The position numbers were made by a program, and so were the translations under genes. The notes beneath the pieces were generated by a model, which worked only from the letters and a program-made list of their open reading frames with translations, did no database searches and was not told the origin of the DNA. From assembly GCA_003427395.1 (NCBI GenBank), contig BFEA01000114.1, positions 278,369-313,426 on the forward strand: DNA of 35,058 nucleotides, given 5' to 3'. Below, in pieces: positions 28,491-35,058 of this stretch; positions within the stretch are counted from its first letter, which is position 1; each line of letters begins with the position of its first letter. Source of the stretch: Chara braunii. Lineage: Eukaryota; Streptophyta; Charophyceae; Charales; Characeae.

Positions 28491-29690
28491 CCTCAAGATT
28501 CAGGTACTTTATTAAAAACTTTCTCGACTTCTTGAAGGTTGAGGTACATTTTTTGTCCTAATTCCGTTGTTTCCTTCCTCGGTAGTTTACGCACAACTAC
28601 AACGATTGTAGTGAAGTTTCGTATGAATATTCAGTAGTAGTTAGTCCCAAGAAGGACCGCAGTTCAGTCAACGTGCGTGTTGTTGGCCAATCTCTAATTG
28701 GTGCTATTTTTGTCTTTTGGTCGGACTTCATCTCCATCTAATATGTGGCTCAAGTACAACACTTGGCACTTTGTCCATTCACACTTCTTCGCGTTCGGTT
28801 TGAACGTAGTTGTATGCAACTTGACTAGGATCAAATACATCTCCATCATTCTGCTAGAGTACAGCGCCAATTCCACATTGACTAGCATGGATGGTGATTA
28901 TAAATGGAAGTGATGGGCGTACTATCCTCAAGATTCAAATACTTTATTAAAGACTTTCGACTGTTGAAGGTTGAGGTACAATTTTTGTCCCAATTTCATT
29001 GTTTCCTTCCTCAGCAGCTTACGCACAGCCGCAACAATTGTAGTGAAGCTTCGTACAAATATTCAGTAGTAGTTGGTCAGTCCCAAGAAGGACCGCAGTT
29101 CAGTCAACGTGCGTGGTGTTGGTCGAAGTCTAGTTGTTGCTATTTTTGTTTTTTGGACGGACTTCATCTCCATCTAATATGTGGCTCAAATACAACACTT
29201 AGCGCTTTGCCCATTCACACTTCTTCGGGTTCCGTTGGAACTTAGCTGTACGCAACTTGACTAAGATCAAACACATCTCCATCATTCTGCTGAAGTACAA
29301 CGCCAATTCCAGATTGGCTCGTGTCGATGGTGACTATAAATGGAAGTGATGAGTCTGCTATACTGAAAATTCAGGTACTTGAAGGTTGAGGTAGAATTTT
29401 TGTCCCAATTCCATTGTTTCCTTCTTTGGCCGCTTACGAACAACTGCAACGATTATAGTAAAGTCTCGCACGAATATTCCGTAGTAGTTGGTATGTCCCA
29501 AGAAGGACCGCAATTCAGTCAACGTGTGCGGTGTTGGCTAATGTCTAATTGTTGTTATTTTTGTCTTTTGGTCGGACTTCATCTCCATCTAATATATGGC
29601 TTAAGTACAACACTTGGCGCTTTGCCTATTCACAGTTCTCCGGGTTCGATTTGAACTTAGTTGTACGCAACTTGACTAGGATCAAACACA
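28405..29690 (-). repeat. Tandem triplication of the RT-thumb/RNase H segment, period about 435 bp
   Basis: The word TCTCCATCTAATAT recurs at about 28731, 29167 and 29582; CTCCATCATT(C)TGCT recurs at about 28168, 28406, 28841 and 29276. Each unit encodes, in broken frames, the thumb (VLYLSHILDGDEV), the connection (LTELRSFLGL) and the RNase H start. Copies differ from each other by roughly 10-15% as judged by eye. Confidence 0.8.
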
Positions 29691-30240
29691 AATGCTGCTG
29701 GTGTTCCAAGGTTTTGCTAAAAATAAGAATATCGTCTAAATAAACGACTACAAATAAATCTTACCATTCGCAAAAGACGTCGTTCATGCTCCTTTGAAAG
29801 GTAATTGTCCTTGGGTTGTCCCTCTATTTTGCGGTACCCCGATTTCATATCAATGTTGAAAACATACTTGCATCCCTGCATCTTATCCAATAGGTCGTCT
29901 ATGATAGGCAATGGGTCAACATTCTTGATGGTAACTGCATTGAGTCCCGTATAGTCAATGCATGTCACCAGTTCGTTGTCCTTCTTTGGCACGAATAAGA
30001 TTGGTGTGTCGTACAGTGAGGAAGCAGACTTTATCTACCTCTTTTTTTAGCAGTTCGTCTAGCTTCTTGCGCAACGCATCTAACTCCATGAGAGACATAC
30101 AATAGATGGGTCGCTTGGGAGTCTTGCTACTAGGCTCTATCTCGATCCCGACGTGCTTTATTCCCCTCTCAACTACTCCTGTTAGGGCCTCTCTCACATC
30201 AGCGAATCTTCATAGCAAACTCTCTACTTCCGGTGGTATC
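29691..30240 (-). pseudogene. pol: Reverse transcriptase of element 2, partly deleted
   Basis: The minus strand shows IYCMSLMELDALRKKLDELL, ILFVPKKDNELVTCIDYTGL, NVDPLPIIDDLLDKMQG and FNIDMKSGYRKI, the fingers of a gypsy RT. The fingers-palm part with MPFGLTNAP is missing: after SGYRKI the sequence soon reaches VYLDDILIFSK (about 29720-29755), the catalytic motif. So an internal deletion of about 30 codons is likely, plus frameshifts. Confidence 0.82.
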
Positions 30241-30399
30241 TTATCCTCCTCTTTTGACTGCTCACTCATTGATCTTACATAGGCTACAAAGACTTGGTCA
30301 ATCAAATTGCCTTTGAACACGTGTGTGGCGAACGCGGGGGCACTCATGCAACGATGAACAAGTTGCTCTTCCCGCTTGACTCATGAAATAAACACATTC

Positions 30400-30830
30400 T
30401 CTTCTTCCCAGCTATAGGGTTGGGTAGCCAGCACTCATGCGCGCCGATCTTAATGTCGGCATACACAATGTTTCCCTAGTTTGTTCCTAGGATCAAGTCA
30501 AAGGGTAGGTTGTCCTCCATTAAGCGAGTCATGGAGTGTAAAACGCTTCCACCTTAGGCCCCCCATCCAACCGAAAGTATACCTTCACCCTTATTCGCTC
30601 ATAATCATCTCTCTATTATCGGTCAGTTTGCTAAACTCATCTAGCTTCTTCACCTTCATGGCGAGGTGCATCTTCTGCAGCCCTTTTCGGCTAATGTAGC
30701 TACGCGTCGACCCACTATCAACTAACACGCCTACTCGTTTTCTATTCACTTCCATGTGTGCTATTATTAGCCGCCCCTTCGATTTCTTCTTCATTTCGGC
30801 CTAGGCTTAGCGATGAGTGATCAGTTCATC
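30400..30830 (-). pseudogene. pol: Aspartic protease of element 2
   Basis: The frame 30591-30794 carries VGVLVDSGSTRSYISRKGL, the retropepsin active site (DSG). The second motif appears after a shift as LPFDLILGTN near 30470-30510, with the last residues altered. A protease is therefore present but broken. Confidence 0.8.
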
Positions 30831-31039
30831 ACCGATGTCTGCGAGGGAACCACCTAGAGAGACCCTACCACAAAAACGGCCTTTGGACAACCAGCTAGGT
30901 GGGGGGCGTTAGTCTTTGCAATTGGGGCCTTCAAACAAGAGGGTGTCTGTTAAGCGCGCGCTTTCACTTGTCTATCTGTGTCTAAAGGCCTAACAGGAGT
31001 AAGTTTAACTCCTAGTTGTTCCTTTTTGGGTACCGATAC

Positions 31040-33283
31040 TCAGCACAAAAGGGAACAGTGAGGTTGGGGTAACCACACTTTAAGCATTGGTTGGCCTAGA
31101 ATCGTCCCTTCCATAGCTTGTAATCCATGTTCATCTTTTTTCATGGCCTGCCTTCCACAAGCCCCTAGGTGAGTTGAATATGGCCTGCGACCCCTACCTC
31201 TTCCCCCACTGAAAGGAGAACCACGTCCGGCTTGCGGGGAACCATTACCCCTACCTCCCGCGCAATAGCTTCCATCGCTACCTCTCCCCTGGGCGTCGAG
31301 TCCTCTACCTCTACCTCTACCTCGACCTCCTCTTCGTCCTTGTCGCCCTCCCCCACGGGCTTCAACGTTCGCGTAGTCCCCTCCTTGGACTACTTGGCTG
31401 TTGTTTTGCTCTTCAAGACTTCCAGTCCGTAATCTAGATTTTCATAGGGAAGCGCCTTGACTCCCCCTTCCTCAAATGTGACTAGAAGGTTGTCTTTCCC
31501 TTCAATGTTTTTGGATATGGCCTTGTTTTTCCACCAGCCTCCTTTCTATAGGTCTTCCAATAATTGGCCTCTTGGAGGAAGTCGGCTTGGTCCACAACAG
31601 TATTGTTGAACTTCTCGTAAGTCATACCCTCTTCCTTTGTACGAGGGTACAAATTTGTCCTAAGGGGGTAGGAATTGCTCTTGCGAAGTTATTCAAAATT
31701 TGCATGGGAGTTACACCACGATCGGGGCACTGCAACAACTCTTCCAAGTGGCGTTAAGTGATGCAACATGCTTCCACTTGCGGTCACTACTATTGAGGAT
31801 CAAGTGTTCAGTGCGTCTAGCTAGGTTCTTATCTTCGAATCTCTCTTTCAGGGCCTTTAAAAATTCCTACGGGTCTGCTGGGAATACTCTACCATCAAAG
31901 AGCAGCCAGCTGCCTTCACCAAGGATATGGTGAAGTTGGTGGCATCCCCACCAAGTCACGAACTTGCTATCAACATATAGCCTAAGCACAGAATCAACTG
32001 CGCGTAAAGGTATGTTTCCATGTGCGCCTCCCACTGATAAAAAAAAAAATTCTCTTCTCGGTGTAAGCCCATGGGATTTTTACCTTCATTTTCCCTCTTC
32101 TTTCTTCCACATCGGACTTTTTTACATCCCCCTTTCGGTCTCCTTCCTTCTTCAGGCCTTTGCCTCCCTTCCCATTGTTGCCATCGTCATCTCCACCATA
32201 TCCATTTCCACCTCTGTCACCGCCACCTAACCTTATCGTTGCGACCATGGTGTTCGTGGGTATTTGGGTGAAGAGACTGTCTAGTTGATGGGCGTAGTCG
32301 ACGATGCTATCATTCATTCGACGGGAGGAGGTAGAAAGGAAGTTGTTCCAGGTACCCTGTAACTCGTATTGGTGATGTACAATTTTTCCTTCTGTTTCTC
32401 TGCAGAGCGGTCAATTCTTGGGCGGTATGCAGCAAGGCATCAGTTACGAGGGTCAGACTTTCTTTAACTTTGGTTTCCTTACCTCATTGTTCCCTCGATT
32501 TTGGTTGGGGGTTTTCCCCTTTCCTCCTTAAAGTTCATCCTCGTCTTCTTATCTAAGTCCCTCATTTTTTGGGCTAACAGTCGATGATGGAGGATATTAT
32601 TCCTCTCTGCAATTGGCAGAATCTGATCCATTTCTTCACCATCAGTGGCCGCCTCCAGTTTTAGTACAAACCCCCTTCTCTCCTTCTTCGATTCCTCCAA
32701 CATCTCAGTGCGGAATCTGAATTTTTCCACCCAATCTTCATCATCCGCTTGGAGGAATCTCAGCTGACCAGCTTGGCTGTTTCCTGCGCCGTCATGCTTT
32801 TCTTCCTCTGGCCTTCCTCCTCTTCTTCTCTCCAAGCTTTCCTCTTCTTCTCTCCAATATTTCCCCTTCTTCTATTCTTCGTCGATTGCCTTTGTTTCCT
32901 CTTCTAGCTTCTTCTTCATCTCCTTCAATAATTGTTTCATCTCTTCCTTGTTCTTCCCTTTCTCTTCTTGCCCCTTCTTTCTTTATTTCTGCGCCTTCAC
33001 CTTCTTCTTCTTTGGAATCTCCTCCTCCTCCTTGTTCTTCTCCACCAGCCGTCTGTCAATTTCTATATGTTCCTCCTTTGAGTATGGATGGGTGAATTTC
33101 CCAGAACTGCTGACTACGTGTATCCCGAAAGTCCGAGCAAAACCCAACAGGAATAGAAAGCGGAGTAGCGCCCCCCATATCACGGACAGGCTCAAGGAGA
33201 ACATCAGGCAGGTCGTCCATGATGAGGGATGACACAGGTAAGTTAGACTCTGCCTCCTCGCCGTTTAGACTCTGCCTCCTCAC
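31040..33283 (-). pseudogene. gag: gag of element 2
   Basis: On the minus strand 33283-32480 encodes acidic/basic coiled-coil protein rich in E, K and R (EEMKQLLKEMKKKLEEETKA), in several frames. 31930-31780 carries a capsid-like segment (FLKALKERFEDKNLARRTEH). 31360-31165 is an Arg/Gly- or Glu-rich low-complexity part. CLKCGYPNLTVPFC at about 31090-31045 resembles a zinc knuckle in which the His is replaced. No single frame spans it. Confidence 0.65.
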
Positions 33284-34291
33284 CGTTTCGACCTACACCT
33301 CAACACTTATTCCTCACTAAATCAGGGATGACAGTCTAATTCCCTTCCCCACGACGTTACTACAGCTTACCTAAAGGACTGGTGGCCAACCAGCTGTTTA
33401 AGGTCCACCAGCACAGATCTCAGGAATTATTTAACGACACAATCAGGACGTTGTGGCCACCATGCAAAGGCTTGCTCTCAACACTTGGACAGATTCCTCG
33501 TTGTGTGCCACATGGCTCATGCATAACTACCACCAGATGGGCTTCCAGCTGGTCAATAATGGTCCTTGGGCGATTTCCCTTGCTTCCTTCCCTGGTGGAC
33601 CTTACGCCTCACCCCTACTTTACATGCGCGCTAGCCAGCTACCGAATCTCTACCATACCTCTAGAACTCCTCACTGCGTGCCGTTGACTTTCAGTTGTGG
33701 GGTTGTTTTACTAGTGCCCACCGCTCTTGCCCGTGCTCCGTCCTTTGTCTGGGGATACCTCCGGCTGGCGAGTTCCTACCCTAGACCGACCTATAGCACA
33801 CACAAAACTTCTCTCGCACGGGGCTAGGGTCCCACTGGGTACACATGCCCCTAGGTAGGCCGGAAACCCTAACCACTTCCCCACAAGGGGAGGAACCTTT
33901 CCTCCAGGAGAGATCGATCTTTGACTCACCAGTCAACAAGCAGACCAAATTGACGAATTACAAGTGCGACCAGATGACGTCAACAAAATAACCTAATTTG
34001 CAGTAGAGGTCTCCAAGAAAGTACATCGGAAGGTACCATACACAAAAAAAATGATTTGCAAAAAGGAAAAGGGACGGGGCAAGAAGCACTTCACTAGGTG
34101 TTCAATCGCTCCTTCGGTGATGCTCCTCGCTGGCAGGTGTGATCCTCTTGCTCCTTGCTTCGCCCCTTCTTCTTCGCCGAATCTTTGGCCCTCCTCCTCC
34201 CAATCAGACCCTGATATTATTATTATTATTATTATTATTTTATCACCCGCCGGTCTTCTTCATTGCCAGCGCCTCAACTCAGCGAGAACCA
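33284..34291. other. Leader region of element 2
   Basis: About 1 kb between the primer binding site and gag. No coding motif is seen; plus-strand frames at 33382-33827 lie opposite to the element and look like chance. It contains (ATT)n at 34217-34240. Confidence 0.5.
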
Positions 34292-34303
34292 GCTCCGGTA
34301 CCA
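34292..34303 (-). other. Primer binding site of element 2, initiator tRNA-Met type
   Basis: On the minus strand TGGTACCGGAGC follows the LTR end by one base. Ten of 12 positions agree with TGGTATCAGAGC. Confidence 0.72.
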
Positions 34304-34304
34304 C

Positions 34305-34964
34305 TGAACTGAACCAGGTTCTCATTAAGTTCCACCTCGCAAACATCAATGAACAGTCACACGAGAGCTTACACGTGAGAAGCCAAAGTTGAGATACAAT
34401 CAACACATGAGGAAGTCGTCTTCAAAATCATGATTATTATACAAAGAAATTTTTATGCCTCTGGATACGCCCACCCAGGTAAGCTTCACACTCTGTGGCT
34501 ATGGTCGCCCCCCCTTCCTATCTTCCTCTGCCCTAGCAATGGAGTAACTCTCGAGCGTCCCCTTCCTCCTTCAGGCGCAGCAGCAGCGCTTTCGCATCTT
34601 GCAATTGGACAAGTGATGCGCCGCTGCACTATAGCAGCCAAATATAGGACTTGACTTGCGTTGGCCTGCTTCAGACGGGTACCGGTCCGTAGTGGCCTGT
34701 CTGCTGCAACCATTTTGTCGGTCCGGTAGCTTCCGAACTTTCCTGGGACATGCTGCAAAATAGGACTTGGGACTGTACTAGACTGGGCTGGACTATTCTT
34801 GTCGTGTACCGGACTGATTGTTACCGACCTCTGACATTTCGGTATGGACACCTACCAACTTATGACGCTTCAGCCTATGGACCCTATGACATATCCTATT
34901 GGGGCAGCCTGGGACTGGGACCCTGGAACCAGAACTCGGGATGTCTGCAGCCTGAATCCTTTCA
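34305..34964 (-). repeat. 5' LTR of element 2
   Basis: About 660 bp, from TGAAAG at 34964 to a CA at 34305 just before the primer binding site. Its first 190 bp match 26323-26133. The outer edge is set by that alignment and is accurate to a few bases. Confidence 0.72.
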
Positions 34965-35058
34965 AATTGATTGATTGCTAAAAAAAAAAGAAACCGTGTG
35001 CATTCACGCAGGTATGTGTGTGTGGGTGGGTTGGTAGGTGAATGTGTGTGTGTGTGTG
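34965..35058. other. Flank with A tract and (TG)n
   Basis: An A10 run at about 34980 and TG repeats at the window end. No gene. Confidence 0.6.

Larger units (their letters stand above)
26133..34964 (-). mobile_element. Chromodomain Ty3/gypsy element 2, heavily decayed
   Basis: Read on the minus strand: 5' LTR (34964-34305), primer binding site, leader, gag, protease, RT, RNase H, integrase, chromodomain, purine-rich tract and a truncated 3' LTR (26323-26133). The two LTR pieces align without large gaps over about 190 bp. Nearly every coding block has stops or frameshifts, so it is much older than element 1. Confidence 0.88.

Noticed and set aside
33382-33827. Plus-strand open frames in the leader of element 2
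   Set aside because: Opposite to the element, overlapping in two frames, no domain.
1-35058. CRISPR arrays
   Set aside because: Regular direct repeats with unique equal spacers are absent; the tandem repeats seen have no spacers.

Overview
The window looks like nuclear DNA of a streptophyte (plant-lineage) genome, probably a repeat-rich charophyte alga. The inference rests on a plant-type DRB dsRNA-binding exon, a plastid-type 16S rRNA fragment embedded in nuclear sequence, chromodomain Ty3/gypsy retrotransposons primed by initiator tRNA-Met, abundant microsatellites and AT-rich intron-like DNA. The species cannot be fixed from the sequence alone.

Layout. 1-8274: a plus-strand Ty3/gypsy chromovirus, complete except for the missing left part of its 5' LTR, with decayed gag and pol. 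8275-11000: host DNA with tandem duplications, a MITE and long microsatellites. 11000-12300: promoter-like DNA, a CAG-rich leader and the first coding exon of a DRB gene. 12300-20600: mostly non-coding, with a scrambled plastid 16S fragment, a second MITE, a gypsy integrase scrap, a large palindromic element and degenerate tandem repeats. 20620-21590: a reverse transcriptase remnant between two inverted SINE-like copies. 22635-23494: a Mutator-like terminal-inverted-repeat element with a 9-bp target duplication. 23518-26103: the most notable region, an array of about 500-nt repeats on both strands that carry type III hammerhead ribozymes (retrozyme-like), interrupted by a second palindromic element. 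26133-34964: a strongly decayed minus-strand chromodomain gypsy element with truncated 3' LTR and internal tandem amplification of its RT/RNase H region.

How it works together. Only the DRB exon looks like a conserved host gene; its second dsRBD was not found here. The rest is a nest of mobile elements. In land plants, hammerhead retrozymes are non-autonomous and are thought to borrow gypsy machinery. Here ribozyme repeats sit next to gypsy elements, and two truncated repeats begin within 1-2 nt of the predicted ribozyme cleavage site, as expected if self-cleaved RNA were the source of new copies. Single N positions flanked by exact duplications (7845, 19502) look like unmerged contig ends.
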